DNA of 36,674 nucleotides from RCIO01 sp035555795 (GCA_035555795.1 DATMGE010000005.1:1-36674); one strand, 5' to 3'. Positions 8,501 through 16,522 are shown, numbered from the stretch's first letter. Numbers and translations: made by a program. Notes: generated by a model not told the origin, from the letters alone.

Positions 8501-8713
8501 ATGCAACCATATCAGAATCCCCGGCGCACCAATACACTGGATTATATCCAGGCGATGCTCGGGCAGTTGCGGACCATGGCGGAGGCGGAGCGGTGCGACA
8601 TGCTCGCCTACCTTATCGAGATGGCTTATATCGAGAGCAGCGACATCATTCGCGGCGAGCGGCCCATTCACACCGGCAACCATCGCTCACAAAAGCGAAA
8701 CAGCGTCTCCTGA
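8501..8713 (+). CDS. Small conserved hypothetical protein (70 residues)
   Basis: The frame encodes MQPYQNPRRTNTLDYIQAML and continues as a mostly helical, methionine- and glutamate-rich protein (LRTMAEAERCDMLAYLIEMAY) with a basic end. I do not recognise a functional family, though similar short proteins seem to accompany topA/dprA in Rhizobiales (from memory). Evidence that it is real: GGAG lies 7 bases before the ATG, a promoter candidate lies at 8413-8440, and the composition resembles a soluble helical protein rather than an antisense shadow. The last 27 bases overlap the 3' end of dprA on the other strand. The amphipathic repeats suggest a regulatory or adaptor-type protein, but this is only inference. 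Confidence 0.72.
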   Translation: MQPYQNPRRTNTLDYIQAMLGQLRTMAEAERCDMLAYLIEMAYIESSDIIRGERPIHTGNHRSQKRNSVS

Positions 8714-9805
8714 GTGGCGTTCAAGCCGACCGGCGAGTTCGAGCTCCAGCAGAATCATGAAGACCTGCGCGGGGTGAAGGCCGGTATGGGCGATGATCTC
8801 GTCCACGGCGACCGGCGCGGGGCCAAGCGCTTCGACGAGGCGGGCGCGATCGGTGTCGTCGGGCTCCGGCGCGGCGGCATAGTCGGGCGGTTCCGCGAAG
8901 CTCTCCCCGACGCGGGGCGGCAGGCCCGACAGCGGCGCCAGGGCATCCAGTACATCGGCGGCTTCCGTGACCAGGATTGCACCGTCCTTCAACAGAGCAT
9001 TCGTACCCGCCGCGCGCGGGTCGAGCGGCGAACCGGGCGCGGCGAAGACGAGCCGTCCCATCTCGCCGGCAAGGCGCGCGCTGATCAGCGAACCGGAGCG
9101 CTGCGCGGCCTCCACCACCAGGAGACCGATGGACATGCCGGCGATGAGGCGGTTGCGGCGCGGGAAATCGCGTGCACGCGGCTCCCAGCCGAAGGGCATT
9201 TCGGAGATCAGCGCGCCGCCGGATTCCACGATCCTTTGCGACAGGGCGATGTTTTCGGGAGGGTAGGGGCGGTCGAGGCCGCCGGCGAAAACCGCGACTG
9301 TCCCGCTTTCGAGGCTGTTGCCATGCGCGGCCGCATCTATGCCGCGGGCAAGGCCGGAGACGATGGCATAACCGGCGCGGCCGATCTCCGCAGCCAATGC
9401 GCCGGCGAAGCGGATTCCGGAGAGCGAGGCATTGCGTGCGCCGACGATCGAGACGGCAGGCAGTGCGAACACATCCGCGCCACCCATCACGGCCAGCAGC
9501 GGCGGCGGACCGGGCATGCGGCGCATGAGCCCCGGATAATCGGGTTCGCCAAGCGCAACCAGACGGGCGCCGGCGGCCTCCGCTGCCGCGAGTTCCGCTT
9601 CGGCTCGGGCTGCGGTGCAGATGCGAAGTTCGCGCCGGCCGCCTCTGGCTGCCAGTTCCGGCAACGCATCCAGCGCGGCTTCTGCCGAGCCGAAGCGGTT
9701 GATGAGTTCGCGAAAGCCGGCCGGGCCGACATTTTCCGTGCGGATCAGGCGAAGCCAGTTGAGCCGCTGTCGGTCGGACAGGCGTTGTCCGGCCGGCTTG
9801 TCCAT
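8687..9805 (-). CDS. dprA: DNA processing protein DprA
   Basis: DprA binds incoming single-stranded DNA and loads RecA during natural transformation. The 372-residue protein has an N-terminal SAM/helix-hairpin-helix-like region (WLRLIRTENVGPAGFRELI), the Rossmann-like DprA core with its signature stretches (SIVGARNAS, GYAIVSGLARGID, GTVAVFAGG, PRRNRLIAGMS, EAAQRSGSLI, APGSPLDPRAAGTN) and a C-terminal winged-helix domain (about 310-372). The frame extends upstream of 9805, but that part is the shadow of plsY. The ATG at 9805 shares one base with the plsY stop (TGATG), so the genes are translationally coupled. The 3' end overlaps the convergent 70-residue gene by 27 bases. Confidence 0.93.
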   Translation of the reverse strand: MDKPAGQRLSDRQRLNWLRLIRTENVGPAGFRELINRFGSAEAALDALPELAARGGRRELRICTAARAEAELAAAEAAGARLVALGEPDYPGLMRRMPGPPPLLAVMGGADVFALPAVSIVGARNASLSGIRFAGALAAEIGRAGYAIVSGLARGIDAAAHGNSLESGTVAVFAGGLDRPYPPENIALSQRIVESGGALISEMPFGWEPRARDFPRRNRLIAGMSIGLLVVEAAQRSGSLISARLAGEMGRLVFAAPGSPLDPRAAGTNALLKDGAILVTEAADVLDALAPLSGLPPRVGESFAEPPDYAAAPEPDDTDRARLVEALGPAPVAVDEIIAHTGLHPAQVFMILLELELAGRLERHSGDAVSLL

Positions 9806-10443
9806 CAACCCTTGGCTCCGATGCGCGACTCGGTTCCTGCAAGCAGGCGGCCGATATTGGCGCGGTGCTTGATGAAGACCAGCACCGTCATCAGCGCCAT
9901 GGCAATCGCCGCGTCGGCACGCTGGAACAGAAGGTAGATGGCGATGGGCGCGACCAGCGAGCCCAATAGCGCGGAGAGGGACGAGTAACGTGTGATCGCT
10001 GCGACGGCGATCCAGACGGCGGCGAAGATCAGCCCGACCTGCCAGGCCACGGCAAACAACACGCCCGCGTAGGTCGCCACGCCCTTGCCGCCCCTGAAGC
10101 CCAGCCAGACTGGAAAGAGATGGCCGAGGAATGCGCCGAAGCCCGCCACGAGGCCAAGGCCCGGCAGCCACGCCTCGACGGCGAGCACAGCGGCGGCGCC
10201 CTTCAGGGCATCGAGCAGCAGGGTTGCGGCGGCAAGCCCCCTGCGGCCGGTGCGCAGCACATTGGTGGCGCCGATATTGCCCGAGCCGATCTTGCGCACG
10301 TCGCCAAGGCCGGCGGCGCGCGTGATGATCAGTCCAAACGGAATAGAGCCGAGCAGATAGCCCAGCACGAGGGCCGTGCCGACGATCACATAAGACAAGC
10401 TGCTCTCCGTCCCCACACCCGGCGCGGCCTGGAGGCCGATCAT
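9805..10443 (-). CDS. plsY: Acyl-phosphate:glycerol-3-phosphate acyltransferase PlsY
   Basis: PlsY is an inner-membrane enzyme that transfers an acyl group from acyl-phosphate to glycerol-3-phosphate, the first step of phospholipid synthesis. The 212-residue protein shows the three PlsY motifs in order: GSIPFG (about 32-37), GSGNIGATNVLR (about 53-64) and GFRGGKGVAT (about 115-124), and roughly five membrane helices. The N-terminus from ATG 10443 is some 15 residues longer than usual before the first helix, so a slightly later start is possible. It follows pyrC' by 18 bases and overlaps dprA by one base, within the pyrB operon. Confidence 0.93.
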   Translation of the reverse strand: MIGLQAAPGVGTESSLSYVIVGTALVLGYLLGSIPFGLIITRAAGLGDVRKIGSGNIGATNVLRTGRRGLAAATLLLDALKGAAAVLAVEAWLPGLGLVAGFGAFLGHLFPVWLGFRGGKGVATYAGVLFAVAWQVGLIFAAVWIAVAAITRYSSLSALLGSLVAPIAIYLLFQRADAAIAMALMTVLVFIKHRANIGRLLAGTESRIGAKG

Positions 10444-10461
10444 GCTCCGCCGGAATCTGCC

Positions 10462-11748
10462 CTAAGCGCCAAATACTGTGCGGCCCGCAACCAGGGTTTG
10501 CAAGACCTTGCCCTGGAGTTTCGCGCCCTCGAAGCAGGTGTTTTTGGAGCGCGAGCGGATGTCCGCCTCATGCACGATCCACGGCTCATCGAGCGCGACC
10601 CGCACCAGATCGGCTGGTGCGCCGGGTGCAAGCGTACCGCCCGCAAGCCCGAACAGGCGGGAAGGTGCGGTCGACAATGCCTCTACGAGGCGCAGCAGCG
10701 GCACGTCGCCATTGTGGTAGAGACGCAGCGCCGCGCCGAGAAGCGTTTCGAGCCCGATCGCACCGGGAGCGGCTTCTGCGAAGGGCAGGCGCTTGGTGTC
10801 GACGTCCTGCGGGTCGTGCGAGGAGACGATGATGTCGATCGTGCCGTCGCGCAGCGCCTCGATCATGGCCAGCCGGTCCTCCTCGGCGCGCAGCGGCGGC
10901 GACAGGCGGAAGAAGGTTCGGTATTCGCCGATGTCGTTTTCGTTGAGGCAGAGATGGTTGACCGACACGCCGGCGCTCACCTTCGCGCCGTCCGCCTTGG
11001 CGCGTGCCACGGCCTCGGTCGCCATGGCCGTCGAAAGACTGGAGGCGTGGTAACGGCCGCGCGTCAGCCGGGCGAGACGAAGGTCTCGCTCCAGGGGGAT
11101 GATTTCGGCCTCGCGCGGCACGCCGCCCAGTCCGAGCCAGCTTGCGAACAGGCCCTCATTCATCACGCCAGTGCCGCCAAGGTCCGGGTCCTGCGTGTCG
11201 CAGGCGACGACCGCATCGAAATCGCGCGCATAGGTCAGCGCCCGGCGCATCATCAGCGCGCTTGCGATGGTGCGGCGGCCCTCGGTGAAGACGACCGCGC
11301 CGGCGGCGCGCAGCAGGCCGAACTCGGTCAGTTCCTGTCCTGCCATGTGCCGCGTGATCGCTGCCGCCGGCAGCACGTTGACCGCCGCCGTATCGCGCGC
11401 GGTGCGCAGCACGAATTCCACCAGCGCCACATCGTCAATAACGGGATCGGTGTCGGGCATCATCACCAGCGAGGTGACGCCGCCGGCGGCCGCCGCATGG
11501 CTCGCCGAGGCGATCGTCTCGCGGTGTTCGGCGCCGGGCTCGCCGATGAAGACGCGGCCGTCCACCAGCCCGGGGATGATCGCATCGCCGCCGCAGTCGA
11601 TGACCTGCGCATCGCCCGGCGTGCCCTGATTATGTGCCGAGGCGCCCGCCGCGAGGATCTTGCCGTCGCGGATGACGACCGCGCCGCGCTCGTCCAGTCC
11701 GCGCGAGGGATCGACCACCCGCGCATTGGTGAAAACGGTCGCGTTCAT
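10462..11748 (-). CDS. pyrC: Dihydroorotase-like protein lacking metal ligands (PyrC', non-catalytic)
   Basis: The 428-residue protein has the full amidohydrolase/dihydroorotase fold and family length, but the catalytic residues are altered. The metal motif DxHxH is replaced by D63-G-R65-V-F67, and the TDHAP motif near the C-terminus reads SSHDP (S310 where the catalytic aspartate belongs). The region that normally supplies the HAED histidine reads VACDTQ. Family knowledge: such PyrC'/PyrX proteins pair with PyrB and act as an inactive structural partner of aspartate transcarbamoylase, as described in Pseudomonas, while a second true dihydroorotase does the chemistry. The gene overlaps pyrB by 4 bases, which fits a stoichiometric complex. 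Automatic annotation will call it dihydroorotase. Confidence 0.92.
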   Translation of the reverse strand: MNATVFTNARVVDPSRGLDERGAVVIRDGKILAAGASAHNQGTPGDAQVIDCGGDAIIPGLVDGRVFIGEPGAEHRETIASASHAAAAGGVTSLVMMPDTDPVIDDVALVEFVLRTARDTAAVNVLPAAAITRHMAGQELTEFGLLRAAGAVVFTEGRRTIASALMMRRALTYARDFDAVVACDTQDPDLGGTGVMNEGLFASWLGLGGVPREAEIIPLERDLRLARLTRGRYHASSLSTAMATEAVARAKADGAKVSAGVSVNHLCLNENDIGEYRTFFRLSPPLRAEEDRLAMIEALRDGTIDIIVSSHDPQDVDTKRLPFAEAAPGAIGLETLLGAALRLYHNGDVPLLRLVEALSTAPSRLFGLAGGTLAPGAPADLVRVALDEPWIVHEADIRSRSKNTCFEGAKLQGKVLQTLVAGRTVFGA

Positions 11749-12707
11749 GGCCGTTCGCCCTCGTTGCGGCGCGGATCGAGCAGCGCTTCCATCACCGCCA
11801 TTCGCACGGCAACGCCCATTTCCACCTGCTCCTGGATGACGCTTTGCGGCCCGTCGGCGATCTCGGAGGCGATCTCGACGCCACGGTTCATCGGTCCCGG
11901 ATGCATCACCAGCGCGCCCTCATTGGCGGCTTTCAGCTTCTCGGCGTCGAGGCCGAAATAGCGGAAATATTCGCGCACCGAAGGCACGAAGGCGCCCGAC
12001 ATGCGCTCGCGCTGGAGGCGCAGCATCATCACCACGTCGGCGCCCTTCAAACCTTCCGCCATGGAGGTGAAGACCTGGACGCCCATCCGATCGATGCCGG
12101 ACGGCATCAGCGTGGAGGGGCCGACGACGCGCACGCGCGCGCCCAGCGCGTTGAGCAGCATGATGTTGGAGCGCGCGACGCGCGAATGCAGCACGTCGCC
12201 GCAGATCGCCACGGTGAGCTTGCCGATGTCGCCCAGCGCACGGCGGATGGTCAGCGCGTCGAGCAATGCCTGCGTGGGGTGCTCATGCGCGCCGTCGCCG
12301 GCATTGACCACCGAACAGCCGACCTTTTGCGCCAGAAGGGCGGCTGCGCCGGCAGACGCGTGGCGGATGACGAGGATATCCGGCCGCATGGCGTTGAGCG
12401 TCATGGCCGTGTCGATCAGCGTCTCGCCCTTCTTCACCGAAGAGCTTGCCACCGACATGTTCATCACATCGGCGCCGAGCCGTTTTCCGGCCAGCTCGAA
12501 GGACGACTGCGTGCGCGTCGAGGCTTCGTAGAAGAGGTTGATCTGGGTGCGGCCGCGCAGCGTGGCGAGCTTCTTTTCCGGCTGGCGCGAAACCGCCACG
12601 GCCGCGTCGGCGCGGTCGAGCAGCGTTTCGATATCGGCGGGGGAAAGCGGCTGGATGCCAAGCAGGTGGCGGTGGGGGAAGAGGGGCAATGCCGGCGTGT
12701 TGCTCAT
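11745..12707 (-). CDS. pyrB: Aspartate carbamoyltransferase catalytic chain
   Basis: PyrB joins carbamoyl phosphate and aspartate in the committed step of pyrimidine synthesis. The 320-residue protein has the carbamoyl-phosphate site STRTQSSFE (S63-T-R-T), HPTQALLD (143-150), and the later aspartate-binding region with LRLQRERM and HPGPMNRGVEI. All expected residues are present. No pyrI regulatory gene is adjacent; the next gene, overlapping by 4 bases, is the degenerate pyrC'. There is no Shine-Dalgarno sequence before ATG 12707, and the promoter candidate puts the transcript start only a few bases upstream, so the message may be leaderless. Confidence 0.96.
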   Translation of the reverse strand: MSNTPALPLFPHRHLLGIQPLSPADIETLLDRADAAVAVSRQPEKKLATLRGRTQINLFYEASTRTQSSFELAGKRLGADVMNMSVASSSVKKGETLIDTAMTLNAMRPDILVIRHASAGAAALLAQKVGCSVVNAGDGAHEHPTQALLDALTIRRALGDIGKLTVAICGDVLHSRVARSNIMLLNALGARVRVVGPSTLMPSGIDRMGVQVFTSMAEGLKGADVVMMLRLQRERMSGAFVPSVREYFRYFGLDAEKLKAANEGALVMHPGPMNRGVEIASEIADGPQSVIQEQVEMGVAVRMAVMEALLDPRRNEGERP

Positions 12708-12718
12708 AGCAAGGCGGT

Positions 12719-12747
12719 GCTATAGGCGGATGCCGGGATGCCCGCAA
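12719..12747 (-). promoter_or_regulatory. Probable promoter of the pyrB operon
   Basis: On the minus strand, TTGCGG (12747-12742) and TATAGC (12724-12719) are separated by exactly 17 bases. The predicted start near 12712 is only about 5 bases from the pyrB ATG at 12707, leaving no room for a ribosome-binding site. Confidence 0.55.
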
Positions 12748-12868
12748 GCATGGGCGCTCATTCCTTCGGGTTCTCCCCGGAAAAGCTGTGTGCCGCGGCC
12801 GTTGCCCTAGGATTGTCGGCAGGGATGTCGCAAGATCGCGCGCAGCAAGCGAAAGACGAGGCTGTTCT

Positions 12869-14497
12869 GTGACGCATGAGGTAACCAATCAGCCGCCGCC
12901 GCTGGCCGGATCGAATGCGTGGCGCGACGATCCTCTGCTGATGGAGATTGCGGGCGGATTGTCGGAGCCGGTGCGGCGCGAGCTCGACCTGCTGGGACGC
13001 TTCGTGCGCTCAGCCGAGGCGCTGGAAACCGCGCGGATCGCCAATACGGAAACGCCGAAGCTGCGCACGCATGATCGGCAGGGCCACCGGATCGATCTTG
13101 TCGATTTCCATCCCGCCTATCACGCTCTGATGCGCCGCTCCATTGCCTCCGGCCTGCATTGCTCGATCTGGGAAACCGGCGAAGCGGAAAAGGGCAAGCG
13201 CCATCAGGCGCGGGGCATGCGCTTCTTCCTCACCGCCCAGCTCGAATGCGGGCATCTGTGCCCGATTACCATGACCAGCGCTTCGCTCGCGGCCCTGATG
13301 TCCAATTCGAAGGTTTTTCGCGAATGGGCGCCGCGCGTCGCGACACGCAAATATGACGCCTCGCACAAGCCGCCGGTGGAGAAGGCCGGCCTGACGCTCG
13401 GCATGGGGATGACCGAAAAGCAGGGCGGCACCGATGTGCGTGCGAACACCACCCGCGCGGAGCGGATGGGCACCGGCTTCCATCGGCTGACCGGCCATAA
13501 ATGGTTCATGTCGGCGCCGATGTCCGACGCCTTCCTGATGCTCGCCCAGGCGCAGGAGGGGCTTTCCTGCTTTCTCGTGCCGCGCATCCTCAGCGATGGC
13601 AAGAACAATGGCCTTCAGTTCCAGCGTCTCAAGGACAAGCTTGGCAACCGTTCCAATGCCTCCTCGGAGGTCGAGTTTGCCGGCGCCATCGGCGAGATGA
13701 TCGGCGAGCCGGGGCAGGGCGTGAAGACCATCATGGACATGGTGACGCTGACCCGGCTCGACTGCGCGCTGGCCAATGCCGGCCTGATGCGCGGCGCGCT
13801 GGCGGAAGCCGTGCACCACACGCGCCACCGGCGCGTCTTCGGCGAGCGCCTGATCGCCCAGCCGCTGATGCAGCGGGTGCTGGCCGACATGGCGCTCGAC
13901 GTGGCCGGCGCGACCGCGCTGGCGCTGCGGCTCGCCCGCGCCTTTGACGAGGCGGCCGACGACCGCGAGCAGGCCGCCTTCGCGCGCGCCATGACGCCGG
14001 TAGTCAAATATTGGGTCTGCAAGATCGCCCCGCCGCTGATCTATGAAGCGATGGAGTGCCTCGGTGGGAATGGCTATGTCGAGGAGGGCCCGCTGGCGCG
14101 CATGTATCGCGAGGCGCCTGTCAACGCGATCTGGGAAGGGTCGGGCAATGTCATGGCGCTCGACGTGCTGCGCGTGCTGAAGCGGGCGCCAAATCTCTTC
14201 GACGATGTGCTGGGGGCAATACGGCGCGATCTCGGGCCGGCCGGCAACGGCACTTTCGAGGTGCTGCGCGCGGCGATCGAGATTTCACTGACCGACGAAG
14301 GCTCGTCGCGCATCCTGGTAGAGCAACTCGCCATCGCCTCGGCGGCAGCCGAATTGCGGCGCATGGGGGCGGGGCGGATCGCCGACGCCTTCATCGAGAC
14401 GCGGCTGGCAGGCCAATGGCGCGGCACATATGGCATGCTGCATGCCCGGCACGACGCCCGGGCCATCCTCGAGACGCTCTATCCCGAAGCTGCATAA
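12869..14497 (+). CDS. AidB-like acyl-CoA dehydrogenase family flavoprotein
   Basis: The 542-residue protein matches the length and order of the AidB branch of acyl-CoA dehydrogenases: an N-terminal extension opening MTHEVTNQPPPL, the flavin-binding middle domain (LGMGMTEKQGGTDVRANTT, then GHKWFMSAPMSD), a helical C-terminal domain with RVFGERLIAQPLMQ and NAIWEGSGNVMALDVLRVL, and the extra C-terminal AidB region. E. coli AidB is an FAD protein of the adaptive response to alkylating agents that also binds DNA; its physiological substrate is unresolved. The start is GTG 12869, preceded by GACGAGG with 7 bases spacing; an upstream extension is not AidB-like. It stands alone, divergent from pyrB, with no ada or alkB beside it. 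Confidence 0.88.
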   Translation: MTHEVTNQPPPLAGSNAWRDDPLLMEIAGGLSEPVRRELDLLGRFVRSAEALETARIANTETPKLRTHDRQGHRIDLVDFHPAYHALMRRSIASGLHCSIWETGEAEKGKRHQARGMRFFLTAQLECGHLCPITMTSASLAALMSNSKVFREWAPRVATRKYDASHKPPVEKAGLTLGMGMTEKQGGTDVRANTTRAERMGTGFHRLTGHKWFMSAPMSDAFLMLAQAQEGLSCFLVPRILSDGKNNGLQFQRLKDKLGNRSNASSEVEFAGAIGEMIGEPGQGVKTIMDMVTLTRLDCALANAGLMRGALAEAVHHTRHRRVFGERLIAQPLMQRVLADMALDVAGATALALRLARAFDEAADDREQAAFARAMTPVVKYWVCKIAPPLIYEAMECLGGNGYVEEGPLARMYREAPVNAIWEGSGNVMALDVLRVLKRAPNLFDDVLGAIRRDLGPAGNGTFEVLRAAIEISLTDEGSSRILVEQLAIASAAAELRRMGAGRIADAFIETRLAGQWRGTYGMLHARHDARAILETLYPEAA

Positions 14498-14588
14498 TCC
14501 GCGGCGACGCCGAGTGGCCGCCGGCATGCGGGATTTGTCATTATGCCTGCAAAGCGGGCGGGCTGCCTAAAGACCAATCGAGGCCTGC

Positions 14589-14765
14589 TCAAGAAGCATT
14601 CTGGCGGTATGCAAGCTCGCGAAGTTCTTCGCTGATTGCATCAAAATTCACCAAGCCTGTTCCGCTGCACTGGGAGCACGAAGCGAGGGCATCATTGCTG
14701 TCGGCAATGTCTTTTGCCGCAACCTTTCCCTTTCCACGGCATACTGGGCACTTAACATTTCGCAT
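14589..14765 (-). CDS. Small zinc-knuckle protein with two CxxCxGxG motifs
   Basis: The 58-residue protein begins MRNVKCPVCRGKGKV and contains two DnaJ-type motifs, CPVCRGKG (C6, C9) and CSQCSGTG (C30, C33), about 20 residues apart, enough for one tetrahedral zinc site. A helical acidic tail follows (FDAISEELRELAYRQ). No J-domain or other domain is present. I do not know a named family; stand-alone CxxCxGxG proteins are often annotated as hypothetical. The ATG at 14765 is supported by GAGG 9 bases upstream; a GTG at 14780 is an alternative start. The surrounding 250 bases are visibly A/T-richer than the rest of the window, which suggests recent acquisition or a phage/plasmid origin. Confidence 0.7.
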   Translation of the reverse strand: MRNVKCPVCRGKGKVAAKDIADSNDALASCSQCSGTGLVNFDAISEELRELAYRQNAS

Positions 14766-14830
14766 GTTCAACGGCCTCACTATCTCTTACAAAGATATAC
14801 ATGACGTTGACTTAATTGAAAACCCGTTAT

Positions 14831-14845
14831 CAGACGGAACGTCTG
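14831..14845 (-). repeat. Short perfect dyad downstream of ruvX
   Basis: CAGACG-GAA-CGTCTG is a perfect 6-bp dyad located 15 bases past the ruvX stop. On the minus strand it is followed by ATAACGGGTTTT, so it may be a weak terminator or an operator for the small zinc-knuckle gene. Confidence 0.35.
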
Positions 14846-14859
14846 GGCAGCGACAAGGT

Positions 14860-15321
14860 TCACATCGCGTGGATCCGGTCCAGCACTCCCTGCAAGATGA
14901 ATGCCGCCGCAGCGGAATCTATCCGTTCTTCACGTCGGCGGCGTGACACATCCATTTCAAGCAATGCGCGCTCAGCCGCGACCGTCGACAGACGTTCGTC
15001 CCAGAAGGCGAAGGGCAAGTCTGAAAGCCGGGCCATATTGCGCACGAAGGCGCGCGAGGCCTGCGCGCGCGGTCCCTCCGTTCCGTCCATGTTGATCGGC
15101 AGGCCAATCACCGCGGCGCGCACGCCGTCCTTCGCAAAGGCGGCCAGCATGGCGGCCGCGTCGTCGCCGAATTTGCGCCGGCGAATGACGGGGCGGGGAT
15201 GTGCGAAGGCGAGCGACCGGTCGGCGACGGCGATGCCAATCGTCTTGGTGCCCAGGTCGATGCCGGCGAGCGTGCCTCCATCCAGAAGGGCGGGGAGATC
15301 CTCGATCGTGACGACGGGCAA
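14860..15321 (-). CDS. ruvX: RuvX/YqgF, putative Holliday junction resolvase and 16S rRNA maturation nuclease
   Basis: The 153-residue protein has the RNase H-like YqgF fold: first strand IDLGTKTIGIAVAD with acidic D22, GLPINMDG (73-80), the WDERLST stretch (about 107-113) and a last acidic site in EERIDSAAA (D135). YqgF proteins are essential in many bacteria and process the 5' end of 16S rRNA; a role in recombination is older inference. The start is TTG at 15321: the frame is open upstream to 15361 without ATG or GTG, and VVTIEDLPALL matches the N-terminus I remember for rhizobial homologues. The ribosome-binding site is poor. Divergent from the UPF0173 gene by 75 bases. Confidence 0.9.
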   Translation of the reverse strand: MPVVTIEDLPALLDGGTLAGIDLGTKTIGIAVADRSLAFAHPRPVIRRRKFGDDAAAMLAAFAKDGVRAAVIGLPINMDGTEGPRAQASRAFVRNMARLSDLPFAFWDERLSTVAAERALLEMDVSRRRREERIDSAAAAFILQGVLDRIHAM

Positions 15322-15339
15322 ATTGTCGGTTCCGGGCTT

Positions 15340-15367
15340 TTGACTTCGGGCCCGCTCGTTCTATCTT
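15340..15367 (+). promoter_or_regulatory. Probable promoter of the UPF0173 hydrolase gene
   Basis: TTGACT (15340-15345) and TATCTT (15362-15367) are 16 bases apart, about 30 bases before the GTG start at 15397. Confidence 0.5.
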
Positions 15368-15396
15368 CCGCCCCGACTGAAAGCGAGGAGGTTCCC

Positions 15397-16104
15397 GTGA
15401 AAATTACCTGGTTCGGCCATTCGGCATTCGCCATCGAGAGCGGCAAGGCCAAGATCCTGATCGACCCGTTCCTGTCCCACAACCCGTCCTGGGGCAAAGG
15501 ATGGGAGGAAGCGGCGGAGGGAGCCACCCATGTGCTTCTCACCCATGGCCATGGCGACCATATCGGCGATTCCGTCGCGATCCTGAAGAAGACAGGCGCG
15601 ATGCTCGTCGCCAATCCGGAAATCTGCGGCTTCCTCACCGCGCAGGGTGTGGATGGCAGCAAGGCAAACCAGGGCAATTTCGGCGGCACTGTCGATTGCG
15701 GCGGCTTCACCACCACTTTCGTACACGCGCTGCATTCCTCTTCGATGAAGGGGCCGGACGGGGTGAACGCCTATCTCGGCAATCCCGGTGGCCTGGTGCT
15801 GCATTTCCCCGACGACAAGACGCTCTATCACATGGGCGATACGGACATCTTCTCCGACATGGCGCTGATCCAGGAACTGCACGAGCCCGACATCGGCATC
15901 GTGCCGATCGGCGACCGCTTCACCATGGGTGGCGCGGTTGCCGCGCTTGCCTGCCGCCGCTTCTTCAAGTTCGAAACCGCCATTCCCTGCCACTACGGCA
16001 CCTTCCCGATCGTCGACCAGACCGCCGACAAGTTCGTCGATGGGATGGAGGGATCGCAGACGAGGGTCGTGGTGCCGAAGGTAGGCGAGGTGTTCGAGGC
16101 CTGA
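15397..16104 (+). CDS. UPF0173 family metal-dependent hydrolase (metallo-beta-lactamase fold)
   Basis: The 235-residue protein carries the zinc-binding motif THGHGDHIGD (H50, H52, D54, H55) and later metal ligands in HALHSSSMKG, HMGDTDIFSD and IPCHYGTFP, the full set of the UPF0173/YtkL-like family. These are cytoplasmic hydrolases of unproven substrate; the lactonase-like fold is sure, the function is not. The start is GTG 15397 with an excellent ribosome-binding site (GCGAGGAGG, 5 bases spacing); the frame also runs upstream but has no such site. It precedes gatC by 86 bases, with a separate promoter candidate in between, so it may be its own unit. Confidence 0.92.
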   Translation: MKITWFGHSAFAIESGKAKILIDPFLSHNPSWGKGWEEAAEGATHVLLTHGHGDHIGDSVAILKKTGAMLVANPEICGFLTAQGVDGSKANQGNFGGTVDCGGFTTTFVHALHSSSMKGPDGVNAYLGNPGGLVLHFPDDKTLYHMGDTDIFSDMALIQELHEPDIGIVPIGDRFTMGGAVAALACRRFFKFETAIPCHYGTFPIVDQTADKFVDGMEGSQTRVVVPKVGEVFEA

Positions 16105-16126
16105 GCACGGGACGGTTCTCTTGCGG

Positions 16127-16155
16127 TTGCGTGGCGTGCGGTGCCCCGCTATAGG
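16127..16155 (+). promoter_or_regulatory. Probable promoter of gatC-gatA
   Basis: TTGCGT (16127-16132) and TATAGG (16150-16155) are separated by 17 bases, about 36 bases upstream of the gatC ATG. Confidence 0.5.
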
Positions 16156-16190
16156 CCGGGGGTGCATTTTGCCGTCTCCCGGAGTGTTCC

Positions 16191-16478
16191 ATGTCCGTCG
16201 ATCTCGCCACCGTGAAGCGTGTTGCGCGCCTCGCCCGCATCGCCGTCAGCGACGATGATGCCCAGCGCATGACAGGCGAGCTCAACGCGATCCTCGGCTT
16301 TGTCGAGCAACTGTCCGAAGTCGATGTCTCGGGTGTCGAGCCGATGACCTCGGTCACACCGATGGACATGCGCAAGCGGCAGGACGGCGTGACCGACGGC
16401 AACAAGGCGGAGGATATCGTTGCCAACGCGCCGGCGAGCGAGGATCATTTCTTCGTCGTGCCGAAGGTCGTGGAGTAG
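16191..16478 (+). CDS. gatC: Aspartyl/glutamyl-tRNA amidotransferase subunit C
   Basis: GatC is the small subunit that clamps GatA and GatB in the GatCAB complex, which converts Glu-tRNA(Gln) or Asp-tRNA(Asn) to the amide form. The 95-residue protein shows the family pattern: N-terminal helices (VKRVARLARIAVSDDD, ILGFVEQLSEVD), the link GVEPMTSVTPM, and the C-terminal FFVVPKVVE. ATG 16191 is the usual start. gatA follows after 44 bases. gatB is not in the window, which is common in this order. Confidence 0.96.
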   Translation: MSVDLATVKRVARLARIAVSDDDAQRMTGELNAILGFVEQLSEVDVSGVEPMTSVTPMDMRKRQDGVTDGNKAEDIVANAPASEDHFFVVPKVVE

Positions 16479-16522
16479 GCGCTCGTCGCCGTCTCTAGCC
16501 CCTCCATTCGAGAAGTTCTTCC

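Noticed and set aside
10120..11961. 613-codon plus-strand frame opposite plsY/pyrC'
   Set aside because: Shadow of three real genes with third-position GC bias on the other strand.
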